64,000 nucleotides of DNA, from contig CAMTUW010000029.1 in assembly GCA_947085035.1 (NCBI GenBank), forward strand, positions 12,193 through 76,192. Reading direction: 5' to 3'. A program made the position numbers and the translations under genes. The DNA is from CAMTUW01 sp947085035 (GTDB lineage Bacteria; Actinomycetota; Coriobacteriia; Anaerosomatales; PHET01). Position 1 is the first letter of the stretch; each line of letters starts with the position of its first letter. Shown in pieces: positions 1 to 8,701 of the stretch. The notes under the pieces are model-generated. The model ran no database searches, was not told the DNA's origin, and worked only from the letters and a program-made list of their open reading frames with translations.

Positions 1-515
1 TGGTCTCCTACGAGCTTCCGAGAACGCTTTCGGTACTCGCGCTGTGTCTGCTTGCGGGCTCGCTCTCGACCGTCACCATCAGGGCCGAGTGGCGCTGGTG
101 GTGGATTCCGTTGCTCGCCGTAGGCTTCGTCGTGTACCTGATCTCGTCTCTGGCCGAGCTCAATCGCGGTCCGTTCGACCTGCCCGAAGCCGAATCTGAG
201 CTGGTGGCGGGGTACTTCGCTGACTACTCGGGCATCCGCTGGGCGGTGTTCATGATGACCGAGTACGGCGGCATCGTCGCCGCCTCTCTGTTCGGCGCCG
301 CCACTTTCTTCGGTGCCGGCTTGGGGATCCCCGGTCCTTTGGGAGCCTTCCTGTTCGTCGTGTTCGCCGCTGCCATCGCGACCCTCATGATCTGGGCGAA
401 GTGGACGTTTCCCCGCTTGCGTCCTGACCAGCTCATGGGCCTCGCCTGGAAGGTGCTCACGCCTGCGGCGTTGCTTCAGATTCTCGCGGTGGGGGTGGTG
501 CTGCCGTGGCTGTGA
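1..515 (+). CDS. nuoH: NADH-quinone oxidoreductase subunit H, 5' truncated by window edge
   Basis: This is the C-terminal ~170 residues of the complex I membrane subunit that holds the quinone cavity at the junction with the peripheral arm. The NuoH signature is visible: the AELNRGPFDLPEAESELVAG segment followed by a Tyr-Ser-Gly motif and an M-M-T-E-Y-G stretch, then hydrophobic helices to the end. The reading frame is open from base 3, so the gene starts upstream of the window. Its stop overlaps the next gene, and nuoJ-N follow in standard order. The first ATG visible (111) is internal and should not be taken as the start. Confidence 0.95.
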   Translation, partial: VSYELPRTLSVLALCLLAGSLSTVTIRAEWRWWWIPLLAVGFVVYLISSLAELNRGPFDLPEAESELVAGYFADYSGIRWAVFMMTEYGGIVAASLFGAATFFGAGLGIPGPLGAFLFVVFAAAIATLMIWAKWTFPRLRPDQLMGLAWKVLTPAALLQILAVGVVLPWL

Positions 516-2563
516 GGAATCGACCGGTCGGCGCGCCAGACCGCACCCCCATGAGCGTTCGCCTCGCCGTGAGCGCCACCAACGAGTACGCTCCCGGGCT
601 CAAAGGGCTCGCCCAGCGTGTCCGCAGCATGTTCACCGGTCTGGGGATCACCGCGCGCAATGCTCGCATTCAGCCAAAGACCCTTCGATACCCTGACGAG
701 AGGGTCGAGATCTCACCGCGCTGGCGAGGAGCCCTGAGGCTCACGGGCATCTTGGGGCGCGAGCAGGTCGAGCCCATCACGGCCCCGGCTGTCGAGTACA
801 ACGCCGCGATCGAGGCACTCCACTCCCTTGACCGACTGCCTCCATGCGTGGGGAACTGCCCCGCCAACGTCGACGCGCGTGCGCAGTCCTATCTTCTGGC
901 TGATGAGCGGGTTGCGGAGGCTTACGAGCTCGTTCGTGCGCGAAACGTGATGCCGGGCGTTCTCGGGCGCATCTGCCACCACCCCTGTGAGAGCGCCTGT
1001 CGACGGAACTACTACGACGAGCCGGTCGCCATCAGACCGCTTCACCGTGTCGCCTACGAGGGTTACGCCAAGTACCGTGAAGAGCGGGTCAAAGCGCTGC
1101 CCATCACGAGAAGCGAGCGTGTGGCGGTCATCGGCAGCGGTCCGAGCGGCCTGGCCGCCGCTCTTGACCTGATGCATTCGGGGTTCGAGGTCCACTGCTA
1201 CGAGAAGGAGAAACTCCCGGGTGGTGCGTTGCTCTCGGGTGTGCCGGCGTACCGTCTTCCCAGGGATGTGCTTGCCACCGAGATCGAGGACCTCCAGACG
1301 ATGGGGATGCGTCTGTTCACGGGGGTGCGCATCGGCGAGGACGTGCCCATCGACCACCTGATCGGCGAATACGAGGCTGTCTTGATCGCCGCGGGATTGC
1401 AGTTGAGTCGTATGCTGCCTATACCCGGGGCCAACGCTTCTGGTGTGTGGGGCGCACTCGACTTCCTCAGGACCGGAAACGGGAAGGGGGAGTGCGGCGT
1501 CAAGGGCAAGCGGGTGCTGGTGATCGGCGGCGGCAACGTCGCTGTCGACTGTGCTCGTGTCGCGCTTCGCTGTGGCGCCGCGGAAGTGACGCTGTCGTCG
1601 CTCGAGTCCATGGACGAGCTTCCCGCGCACCCGTGGGAGATCGAAGAAGCGCTTGACGAGGGGGTTGTCGCGCTGTGCTCCTTCGGCCCGAAGGCTGTTT
1701 TGGAGGACGCCGGTCAGGTCACGGGGATGCGTGTCCAGAGCTGCCTGTCCGTCTACGACGCGCAGGGACGCTTCGCGCCCGTGTTCGAAGACGAGTTCAC
1801 CGATCTCGCCTGCGACGTGGTCGTGTTCGCGATCGGTCAGTCACCGGATCTGGGCCTGCTGGTTTCGGGAAGCGACGTCGTCTTGAGCGAACGGGGACTC
1901 CTCCAGGTCGACGGTTCGCTGCTTTCGACCGATGTCGCGGGAGTGTTCGCCTGTGGAGAAGTGGTCACCGGACCGGGATCAGCCATCGCTTCCATCGCGA
2001 GCGGACATGATGCCGCCGTTTCGATCGAACGCTACCTGAACGGCAACAGTCTGTCGGAGGGACGCGTATTTCGTCCCGTTCTCACATATCCTCGTTATCA
2101 GCCTGCAATGCTGCAAGGAGTCGAGCGCATCAGGTTGCGGGCCACGATGCCGCTTGCGAATGGGACGGATCGAGCCCGGGACTGGCGTCAGGTCGAGATG
2201 GGATTCACGCACCTCGAAGGGCTTGCCGAGGCTGACCGCTGTTTGCGATGCGCCTCCGAGATATGCGTCGGGTGCACGTTCTGTGCCCGCGTATGCCCCG
2301 ACTATGCGATTCAAGTCGAGCGAATCGACGATCCGGGCGCGCGATGCGTCACACGCTACGACCTCGATCTTTCGAAGTGCTGCTTCTGCGGCCTGTGCGC
2401 CGAACAGTGCCCGACGAACGCGCTTCAGCACACGGGGCAGTACGAACTCGCCTTCTTCACTCGCGACCTCACGGTCTTTGGCAGAGAGCAGATGCTGCGT
2501 TCTGGCGAGGGCTCCCGAGCCACTGGTGCGGAGACGGCAGACGTGAAGGGGGGATCAGTGTGA
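506..2563 (+). CDS. NuoI-like ferredoxin subunit fused to a GltD-type NAD(P)/FAD oxidoreductase
   Basis: 685 residues occupying the nuoI slot between nuoH and nuoJ. Residues ~28-77 resemble the NuoI N-terminus (TLRYPDERVEISP motif then RG). Residues ~110-550 resemble the glutamate synthase small subunit/dihydropyrimidine dehydrogenase flavoprotein: N-terminal cluster cysteines C114, C118, C157, C161, C165; FAD-binding GSGPSG at 210-215; NAD(P)-binding GGGNVA at 341-346. The C-terminus returns to NuoI with two CxxCxxCxxxCP clusters (C587/590/593/597 and C625/628/631/635). Inferred role: an electron-input module bringing NAD(P)H electrons through flavin and Fe-S clusters into complex I. Start: GTG at 506 or GTG at 512, the latter giving the GTGA overlap typical of this operon; an ATG at 551 is also possible. 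Domain assignments are clear, the function of the fusion is inferred. Confidence 0.85.
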   Translation: MAVRNRPVGAPDRTPMSVRLAVSATNEYAPGLKGLAQRVRSMFTGLGITARNARIQPKTLRYPDERVEISPRWRGALRLTGILGREQVEPITAPAVEYNAAIEALHSLDRLPPCVGNCPANVDARAQSYLLADERVAEAYELVRARNVMPGVLGRICHHPCESACRRNYYDEPVAIRPLHRVAYEGYAKYREERVKALPITRSERVAVIGSGPSGLAAALDLMHSGFEVHCYEKEKLPGGALLSGVPAYRLPRDVLATEIEDLQTMGMRLFTGVRIGEDVPIDHLIGEYEAVLIAAGLQLSRMLPIPGANASGVWGALDFLRTGNGKGECGVKGKRVLVIGGGNVAVDCARVALRCGAAEVTLSSLESMDELPAHPWEIEEALDEGVVALCSFGPKAVLEDAGQVTGMRVQSCLSVYDAQGRFAPVFEDEFTDLACDVVVFAIGQSPDLGLLVSGSDVVLSERGLLQVDGSLLSTDVAGVFACGEVVTGPGSAIASIASGHDAAVSIERYLNGNSLSEGRVFRPVLTYPRYQPAMLQGVERIRLRATMPLANGTDRARDWRQVEMGFTHLEGLAEADRCLRCASEICVGCTFCARVCPDYAIQVERIDDPGARCVTRYDLDLSKCCFCGLCAEQCPTNALQHTGQYELAFFTRDLTVFGREQMLRSGEGSRATGAETADVKGGSV

Positions 2564-3048
2564 CGCAGACCGTTGTCTTATGGCTGCTCGGTGCCCTCGC
2601 GGTCGCTGGTGCCGTCACGGTGGTCACCACCAGAGAGGTCATGCGACTCGCTCTTGGACTGGGGGTCTTTCTTCTGGCCCTAGCCGGTTTGTTCGCCTTG
2701 TTCGGATTCGGATTCCTCGCCGTGGCTGAGGTCTTCGTGTACGTGGGTGGCGTTTTGATATTGCTTCTGTTCGCGATCATGCTCGTTCACCGCGCGACTC
2801 CCGGTGAACCCTCGCTCACGTCACGTCACGACCCCTTCGCCGCTGTTGCGTGCGCAGCCCTCGGCATCCTGTTCGTGATCGTGGTGCGCCCGGTGTTTCC
2901 CGCCGCAAGCGGCGTGGCGACCTCGAGCGTCGACGATATGGGCGCGCTACTTCTTGGTGACATGCTGCCGCATTTCGAACTCGTTGGCGTGCTCCTGCTC
3001 GCCGCGTTGGTCGCTGTGATCTCGATTACCGGAGGTGAGGGCGAGTGA
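2560..3048 (+). CDS. nuoJ: NADH-quinone oxidoreductase subunit J
   Basis: 162-residue membrane protein with five predicted hydrophobic segments. The conserved NuoJ region is seen as the VFVYVGGVLILLLFAIMLV helix, where the Tyr/Gly-containing third helix of the family lies, near the E-channel. Start is GTG at 2560, inside a GTGA overlap with the upstream fusion gene and preceded by a purine-rich AAGGGGGGA ribosome-binding site at about 2546-2554; the frame is open further upstream but that part is a shadow of the fusion gene. Position between the nuoI-like gene and nuoK confirms the assignment. Confidence 0.93.
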   Translation: MTQTVVLWLLGALAVAGAVTVVTTREVMRLALGLGVFLLALAGLFALFGFGFLAVAEVFVYVGGVLILLLFAIMLVHRATPGEPSLTSRHDPFAAVACAALGILFVIVVRPVFPAASGVATSSVDDMGALLLGDMLPHFELVGVLLLAALVAVISITGGEGE

Positions 3049-3338
3049 GCGTCTTGATACTCTCGGCGACGCTGTTCGCACTCGGCCTGTACGGCGTGCT
3101 TACCCGTCGCGACTTCGTGGGTGTGCTCGCAAGCATCGAGGTGCTGATCGGAGCCCCGCTCCTGCTTCTGGTCGGTCTTGGAGCGGCCTTTGGTGGTGGC
3201 GCGGGCATCGAGGCCGTCGGATTGCTCGTGATCGTCCTGGCGGCTGCCGAGGCCGCCGTCGGACTCGCCCTCGTTGTGGCGGTCGCGGGGCGTACGCGCA
3301 CCACGCGCGTCGAAGAGCTCACGGAGGTGCGAGGATGA
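3045..3338 (+). CDS. nuoK: NADH-quinone oxidoreductase subunit K
   Basis: 97 residues, three hydrophobic helices, normal length for NuoK (about 100). The family pattern is visible: a short N-terminal helix, GVLTRRDFVGVLASIEVLIG containing the helix-2 glutamate used in proton translocation, and a third helix with an AAEAAVGLAL motif containing the second buried glutamate. GTG start at 3045 overlaps the nuoJ stop by four bases, and its stop overlaps the nuoL ATG (ATGA), so translational coupling along the operon is likely. Confidence 0.95.
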   Translation: MSVLILSATLFALGLYGVLTRRDFVGVLASIEVLIGAPLLLLVGLGAAFGGGAGIEAVGLLVIVLAAAEAAVGLALVVAVAGRTRTTRVEELTEVRG

Positions 3339-5197
3339 CGGAGGTCTTCGTCTCGCGCCCGCTGCTGCTCGTGGTGGTACCGCTCGTACTGGCGGTGGTC
3401 ATCGCGGTTCTTGGGCGACGCATCCGCGTGTTGCCTCCTCTGTTGGCGCTCGCGTCCGCCGTGCTCACCATCGCTACCGGCGGTATGGCTCTTGCGCGCA
3501 TCCACAGCATCGGCCCGGCCCTGCATGAGGTCGGGGGATGGATGACGAGTGCTCTGGCGTACCCGGTGGTCATGCATCCCTGGTTTCTCGCGAGCGAACA
3601 ATCGCTTCGTCTCGCGGGCGCGCTCGACACCCTGAGCGCGATCATGCTTCTTGTGGTGGGCCTCGTGGCTGCGAGTGTCGTCGTGTTCTCGATGGGGTAC
3701 ATGCGCGACGATTCCGGGTGGGTTCGGTATTTCGCGCTACTGGCGGCATTCGTTGGATCCATGAACATGCTCGTGCTCGCGAGTTCGCTCACCACCTTGT
3801 TCATCGGGTGGGAGCTGGTGGGCGCGTGTTCGTTCCTCCTCATCGGATTCTGGTACGAGAAACCTGTGGCCGTCTCTGCGGCTATCAAGGCGTTTCTGAC
3901 CACAAGGGTCGGCGATGTCGCCATGCTGCTGGGAATCGCGATCCTCGTGGTCACTACTGGCACTGACACCTACGAGGGAGTGGTCTCAAGTATCAAAGGC
4001 ATGGATCCGGGACTCGTGAACGCAGCAGCGGTATGTCTCGCGATCGGTGCGCTGGGCAAGTCTGCGCAGTTCCCTCTTCACGGCTGGCTTCCTGACGCGA
4101 TGGAGGGTCCGACGCCGGTCTCGGCGCTCATCCACGCCGCTACGATGGTTGCTGCAGGCGTCTACCTGGTAGCGCGTCTCTGGCCGATCTTCGATGCAGC
4201 ACCCGCCGCGCGGGCCGTGCTGCTCGGGGCCGGCCTCGTCTCGGCCCTCGGCGCCGCCCTTATCGCGACAGCGCAGCGCGACATCAAGAAGGTGCTCGCG
4301 TACTCGACCATCTCCCAGTTGGGATTCATGTTCGTGGCACTCGGCGTGGGGGCCTGGGCCGCGGCGTTCTTCCACCTCGTGACGCACGCGGCCTTCAAGG
4401 CGCTGCTCTTCCTCGCCTCCGGTAGCGTCATCCACGGCTCAGGAACACAGGACCTCTACTCCATGGGTGGGTTGCGGCGTCAGATGCCTGCGACCTTCGC
4501 CGTGTGGGTCGTTGGCGTCCTCGCCCTGGCTGGGATTGGGCCACTTGCGGGGTTCTTCAGCAAAGACGCTGTTCTTGAGGCGGTCTGGCATACGTCACCG
4601 CTTGCGGGGATGGCCTTGTTCGCAGCGACGCTGCTCACGGCCGTTTATGCCGCACGGACGACTCGACTCGCGTTCTTCGGGGAGCTCACTGAACACTCTC
4701 ATGCGCACGAGTCGCCCGCCACGATGCTCGCGCCGCTGTTCGTGCTCGCGGTGCCCGCGGTCGTTCTCGGTTTCGCGAGTGGGATATTCGCTGAATCGCT
4801 TGCCGCGCATGCCGAGCCCCTCTCGATACCCATCTCGGTCGCCGCGACGCTTCTCGCCCTGCTGGGAGCAGCGCTCGGTTGGAGGGCCGCTGCGACGGGG
4901 ACCGGAGCCGTGTTCGCGAGGATTCCCCGCGTCTCTGAGACGCTTATCGCAGCGTTTCACTGGGATGCTTTCGTCGCGACCGCCCTTGTGCGACCGGTGA
5001 CATCGACCTGCCGCATCCTGTGGGCGTGGGCGGACAGGTTCGTCATCGACGGAGCGGTCGAGGGCTCGGGCCGCGTGACCCGCGGTATCGCTGCGGCGGT
5101 CGCTCGACTGCAGAGCGGAGACGCGCAGGCGTACGCAGCGGGAATCGTCGCCGTGGTTGCGCTGATGATGGCCGCGTTGATTCTGATGGGGAGGTGA
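3335..5197 (+). CDS. nuoL: NADH-quinone oxidoreductase subunit L
   Basis: 620-residue antiporter-like proton-pumping subunit of complex I. Seen in the sequence: FIGWELVGACSFLLIGFW with the conserved helix-5 glutamate, GKSAQFPLHGWLPDAMEGPT with the conserved lysine and the LPDAMEGPTPVSALIHAATM motif, and a DIKKVLAYSTISQLGFM helix. A long C-terminal hydrophobic part is present, as in NuoL rather than NuoM or NuoN. The ATG at 3335 lies in an ATGA overlap with nuoK; an in-frame upstream extension to 3035 covers nuoK in another frame and is not used. Confidence 0.96.
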   Translation: MTEVFVSRPLLLVVVPLVLAVVIAVLGRRIRVLPPLLALASAVLTIATGGMALARIHSIGPALHEVGGWMTSALAYPVVMHPWFLASEQSLRLAGALDTLSAIMLLVVGLVAASVVVFSMGYMRDDSGWVRYFALLAAFVGSMNMLVLASSLTTLFIGWELVGACSFLLIGFWYEKPVAVSAAIKAFLTTRVGDVAMLLGIAILVVTTGTDTYEGVVSSIKGMDPGLVNAAAVCLAIGALGKSAQFPLHGWLPDAMEGPTPVSALIHAATMVAAGVYLVARLWPIFDAAPAARAVLLGAGLVSALGAALIATAQRDIKKVLAYSTISQLGFMFVALGVGAWAAAFFHLVTHAAFKALLFLASGSVIHGSGTQDLYSMGGLRRQMPATFAVWVVGVLALAGIGPLAGFFSKDAVLEAVWHTSPLAGMALFAATLLTAVYAARTTRLAFFGELTEHSHAHESPATMLAPLFVLAVPAVVLGFASGIFAESLAAHAEPLSIPISVAATLLALLGAALGWRAAATGTGAVFARIPRVSETLIAAFHWDAFVATALVRPVTSTCRILWAWADRFVIDGAVEGSGRVTRGIAAAVARLQSGDAQAYAAGIVAVVALMMAALILMGR

Positions 5198-6642
5198 GTG
5201 GCGTGCTGTTGCTCGATATGCTGATTCTGCTGCCGCTCGCCTTTGCTCCGCTCGCATGGGTGTCCTCGCGGTTGAATCACCGATGGCCCCGTTTCTTCGC
5301 GTTGGCTGGCGTCATCTGTCAGGGAGCTGCGCTCGCCGTCGTGGCGTCGAGCGTGACGTCGGCGGGTTCCGTGGTGCGTGGCGCAATCTTCGCTGGCGGC
5401 TCTACGATCTGGATGACAGTGATGGACGGCCTGTCATTGCCGTTCCTGGTTCTTGCCGTCGCCATCGGATCACTCGCTGTGGTCGCATCGTGGAACGTCA
5501 CCAAGGCGCCCGGTTCTCATCACGCGCTTCTGCTCATCTTGCAAGGCGCTCTCGCCGCCGTGTTCCTCGCCGACAGCCTTGTGCTGTTCTATATCGCGTG
5601 GGAGTCAGTACTCATTCCGATGTTCTTCCTGATAGGGGGTTGGGGCTCGTCTAACTCCAGACGCGCCGCCATGAAGTTCCTTCTCTTCACCTTCGCGGGG
5701 GGCGCTGTTCTGCTGGTGGGAGTGATCGTCGCCATCATCCAGACCGGATCGCTGTTGATATCTGAGATCTCTGCTGCCGGCGGGGTGACGACGCCGGTGA
5801 TGGTGTTCTGGCTGCTCGCGGCGGGATTTCTCGTCAAGCTACCGGTCGTGCCGTTGCACACCTGGCTGCCTGATGCCCACACGGAGGCCCCGACCGCGGG
5901 CTCCATCGTACTGGCGGGAGTGTTGCTCAAGATGGGCGGCTACGGCCTCATACGCGTCGCCGTTCCATTCGCTCCGGAAGGTTTCGAGGGCGCCCGGGTG
6001 GCGCTTGCGATTCTGGGTGTCGTCGGGATCATCTGGGGGGCGGCGACCGCACTCGTGCAAAGCGACCTCAAGCGGCTGGTCGCCTATTCTTCCGTCGCCC
6101 ACATGGGATTCGTCGCTCTGGCGATTGCCGTAGGTACGGCTGCTTCGGTTTCAGCGGCGGTTGTCACGATGGTCAGCCACGGCATTGTCGCCGGGTTGCT
6201 CTTCTTCCTCGTTGGTGCGTTGTATGAGCGCGCTCATACCAGGGAGATCTCGAGCTTCGGAGGGCTTGGAGTGGTCGCACCGCGGTGGTCAGTGGTGTTC
6301 GTGATAGCGTCACTGGCGTCAGCAGGGCTCCCCGGCCTTTCGGGCTTTCCCGGCGAGTACGTGACGTTGATCGAGGGCTTCCGTGCGTTCTCGTGGTGGA
6401 TCGTTCCTGCCGGAGTGGGTGTCGTGTTGGCCGCTGCGTACAATCTTCGGGCGATTGCGGGTACTGTCCAGGGGACTCGTGGCTCAAGCAGCGGCATCTT
6501 GGATCTCTCAACTCGCGAGACATCCGTGAGTGCTGCGTGTGTAGTGGCGATCGTGGTGCTCGGTGTTGCTCCGCATATCGTGAGTTCGACGGTGGTCCCC
6601 GTTATCATCTCTCTGTTCCCCGGCATGAACGGGGGGTTGTGA
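5194..6642 (+). CDS. nuoM: NADH-quinone oxidoreductase subunit M
   Basis: 482-residue antiporter-like subunit of complex I. Diagnostic segments include FYIAWESVLIPMFFLIGGWG with the helix-5 glutamate, LVKLPVVPLHTWLPDAHTEA with the conserved lysine and histidines, and SDLKRLVAYSSVAHMGFV. GTG at 5194 is chosen because it makes the GTGA overlap with nuoL seen throughout this operon; a second GTG at 5203 is possible. Length is at the short end of the family (about 490-510). Confidence 0.95.
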   Translation: MSGVLLLDMLILLPLAFAPLAWVSSRLNHRWPRFFALAGVICQGAALAVVASSVTSAGSVVRGAIFAGGSTIWMTVMDGLSLPFLVLAVAIGSLAVVASWNVTKAPGSHHALLLILQGALAAVFLADSLVLFYIAWESVLIPMFFLIGGWGSSNSRRAAMKFLLFTFAGGAVLLVGVIVAIIQTGSLLISEISAAGGVTTPVMVFWLLAAGFLVKLPVVPLHTWLPDAHTEAPTAGSIVLAGVLLKMGGYGLIRVAVPFAPEGFEGARVALAILGVVGIIWGAATALVQSDLKRLVAYSSVAHMGFVALAIAVGTAASVSAAVVTMVSHGIVAGLLFFLVGALYERAHTREISSFGGLGVVAPRWSVVFVIASLASAGLPGLSGFPGEYVTLIEGFRAFSWWIVPAGVGVVLAAAYNLRAIAGTVQGTRGSSSGILDLSTRETSVSAACVVAIVVLGVAPHIVSSTVVPVIISLFPGMNGGL

Positions 6643-8156
6643 CAGTGACGCCGAACGCACTCTTCTGGCTCACGTTCGGCCCCTATCTGGCGGCGGCGAT
6701 CGTCTCACTGACTGCGGACGCCGTCTTTCGCCGTGAGAGCTCCGCCGGCACCATCTCCGCAGCGCTGCTGCTTGGCGCCGGTGGCGTCGTGGGTCTCGTT
6801 GGCGGCTGGATGTCCAGCTCAGGGATTCTCCACGGTGTCCTCGTGGTTGGTGGTGCGCACTCGACGGTCTCAGGGCTGATCGGCATTCTTGCGGCCGCCA
6901 GTCTGCTTTCGGTATCGGGTGCGCAACGTGTCCGCTTGGCTCAGGGTGCGCCGTTGGTGGCGCTGGCCTCGTTCGGCGCCGGCCTGTCGGCCTCGACAAA
7001 CGATCTCGTGATGCTTCTGATCGCGCTCGAGATCGTCGCGGTGTGCGCGTACGCCCTGGTTGTTCTCTCACGTGACAAGCGCTCAGCTGAGGCTGGACTC
7101 AAGTACTACATCCAGGGTGCGATCGCCACGGGTCTGTTCGTCTTGGGACTCGCAGTGATCGTTCCGTTCGCCGGAGGCTCTTTGACCTACGCGATGGCAG
7201 GCCAGGTGGTCTCTTCGCTTGCGCCAGCCACACCTGGACTCGTCGCTGTGTTGCTCATAGTCGCCGCGCTGCTCCTGAAGGCCGGTGCCGCCCCCTTCCA
7301 CTGGTGGGCACCTGACGTCTACGAGACAGCGCCACCGTTCGCCTCAGCATTTCTCGCCGGTGCAGTGAAACTGGGCGTTATCACAGCCGTTGGCACTCTC
7401 GTCTACGTGGGTGTTCCCATCGAATCCACGATCACACTCGCAGGTGACTCGCTGCGAGGGAACGTCGCCGTTGTACTTGCTGTGTTTGCTGTGATGTCGA
7501 TAGTCATCGGCTCGTTCGGAGCGCTCGCCCAGTCCTCATATGCGCGGATGCTGGGTTACGCCGGAATCGCCCAGGTCGGTTATGCGCTCGTTGCGCTGGC
7601 AGCGATGAATCCGACGGCGTCGATCGTTCTCATCGCCACATATGCGGTCGCGGCCACGGTGACCTTCTCGGCCGTCGGCGTGTTCGCCGTGCTTCGCCCG
7701 CGTTGGGACGGGTCGGTGAGCGGACTCGCGGGTATGGGACGCGCACATCCTGTTCTGGGGGTCTCGGTGTCGCTCGCCCTGGTCTCGTTGGCCGGGATTC
7801 CGCCACTCGTGGGCTTTTGGGGCAAGTTTCAGGCGTTCGGCGCGGCGATCCTGGCCGCATTGAGTCTGGAAGGCGCACAAGGAGGGCTGCTCGCCCTCAT
7901 GTATTGGGCGCTCATCGCCACTGCAGTGCTCGGCTCGATCGTCTCGCTGGCGTACTACGGGTCTGTGATTCGAGCCCTGTTCTTTGATTCCGAGTCCGAA
8001 GTGGTCATCGAAGTGAACCCGGTCGACAATCCTTCGGATGTCAAGCGCGCCACCGTTGTCATAGCGTCTCTTGCCGCGCTTCTCACGCTTGCAGGGGCGA
8101 TGCCCTTCGTGTTCGGACTCGCCGTTGCTCTCCAGGGCTTCCTGTTGAGGCTCTGA
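6639..8156 (+). CDS. nuoN: NADH-quinone oxidoreductase subunit N
   Basis: 505-residue third antiporter-like subunit, last gene of the operon. Seen: an ALEIVAVCAYALVVLSRDK helix carrying the conserved glutamate, SAEAGLKYYIQGAIATG, LLKAGAAPFHWWAPDVYETA with the conserved lysine, and YARMLGYAGIAQVGYALVAL. The GTG at 6639 is inside a GTGA overlap with nuoM; GTG at 6645 is an alternative two codons downstream. A strong hairpin 140 bases after the stop probably ends the operon transcript. Confidence 0.95.
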   Translation: MTVTPNALFWLTFGPYLAAAIVSLTADAVFRRESSAGTISAALLLGAGGVVGLVGGWMSSSGILHGVLVVGGAHSTVSGLIGILAAASLLSVSGAQRVRLAQGAPLVALASFGAGLSASTNDLVMLLIALEIVAVCAYALVVLSRDKRSAEAGLKYYIQGAIATGLFVLGLAVIVPFAGGSLTYAMAGQVVSSLAPATPGLVAVLLIVAALLLKAGAAPFHWWAPDVYETAPPFASAFLAGAVKLGVITAVGTLVYVGVPIESTITLAGDSLRGNVAVVLAVFAVMSIVIGSFGALAQSSYARMLGYAGIAQVGYALVALAAMNPTASIVLIATYAVAATVTFSAVGVFAVLRPRWDGSVSGLAGMGRAHPVLGVSVSLALVSLAGIPPLVGFWGKFQAFGAAILAALSLEGAQGGLLALMYWALIATAVLGSIVSLAYYGSVIRALFFDSESEVVIEVNPVDNPSDVKRATVVIASLAALLTLAGAMPFVFGLAVALQGFLLRL

Positions 8157-8267
8157 TCACGCCAGATTTCCGTGGATCGTGGGCTGTCCGTCTCCTCGAA
8201 ATCTCCGCGATTTCCCGTGACACGGCTACTTGTGCAGGCCATGAGCGAATGTTAGGATTTGTCTCGA

Positions 8268-8285
8268 GTTGCATGCGAATGCAAC
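8268..8285. other. Perfect short hairpin with GCGA loop
   Basis: A 7-bp perfect stem (GTTGCAT / ATGCAAC) closes a GCGA tetraloop, a GNRA-type loop, just upstream of the stronger terminator-like hairpin. It has no T-tract of its own. It may be part of the nuo 3' end structure or a protein-binding palindrome; nothing more can be said. Confidence 0.35.
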
Positions 8286-8296
8286 CCCTTACCCCT

Positions 8297-8324
8297 GAGC
8301 CTCAAGGTGCCGGCCTTGGGGCTC
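8297..8324 (+). terminator. Probable Rho-independent terminator of the nuo operon
   Basis: An 11-position stem GAGCCTCAAGG / CCTTGGGGCTC with one mismatch closes a TGCCGG loop and is followed by TCCCTTTTCCC, a pyrimidine-rich tail containing four T. It lies 141 bases after nuoN and before the next gene, the expected position for operon termination. Confidence 0.65.
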
Positions 8325-8417
8325 TCCCTTTTCCCGAACCGATTCTGGCCGATTCCGCGACCCGATCAGCATTGTGATTCGGCTCACAAGGGTCACGGAA
8401 TTCCCATCTGTCCATCG

Positions 8418-8445
8418 TCAAGTCGGTTGCGTTCGCTGCCGATAC
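8418..8445 (+). promoter_or_regulatory. Candidate sigma-28 (FliA-type) promoter of flgM-like gene
   Basis: TCAAGTCG at 8418-8425 and GCCGATAC at 8438-8445 resemble the flagellar sigma factor consensus TAAAGTTT and GCCGATAA, with a 12-base spacer against the usual 11. It sits directly before a gene for a FlgM-like anti-sigma-28 factor, which in many motile bacteria is itself sigma-28 dependent. The -10 element ends only seven bases before the ATG, so a transcript from here would be nearly leaderless; that weakens the call. Confidence 0.4.
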
Positions 8446-8452
8446 TCGATTC

Positions 8453-8701
8453 ATGATGATCACCACACAACAGGCTCTGCTCGCCATGCGTGGCCCTTCG
8501 GGTGGGTATACGCAAGGTCTGAGCGGACGCGATGTCTCGCCTGAACTGATGAGTCGGGCTCTGGCTGTCGTCGCGGCCGCACCTGACGTCCGGGAGGACC
8601 GTATCGCCGAGGCTCGCGCGCGGCTCGCTCAAGGCGTCCCGAACTCGCGCGATCTCGCCGAGAAGATCATGTGTCGCGTCGTGTGTGACTCGATTCGCTG
8701 A
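8453..8701 (+). CDS. flgM: FlgM-like anti-sigma-28 factor
   Basis: 82 residues. The C-terminal half fits the FlgM family: a VREDRIAEARARLAQGV segment followed by a helix with RDLAEKIMCRVV, matching the conserved helices that wrap sigma-28. FlgM holds FliA inactive until the flagellar hook is built and then is exported. The N-terminal half is unstructured-looking, as in FlgM. Start ATG at 8453, with a second ATG at 8456. No flagellar gene is in the window, so the gene stands alone between nuo and tat. The family call rests on a short region and is moderate. Confidence 0.65.
   Translation: MMITTQQALLAMRGPSGGYTQGLSGRDVSPELMSRALAVVAAAPDVREDRIAEARARLAQGVPNSRDLAEKIMCRVVCDSIR

Noticed and set aside
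713..1630. Long minus-strand open frame opposite the NuoI-GltD fusion
   Set aside because: High-GC codon bias leaves the antisense frame open; no family motif, and the plus strand carries clear catalytic signatures.
8268..8285. Hairpin considered as nuo terminator
   Set aside because: No T-tract and short stem; the longer hairpin 12 bases downstream fits better.
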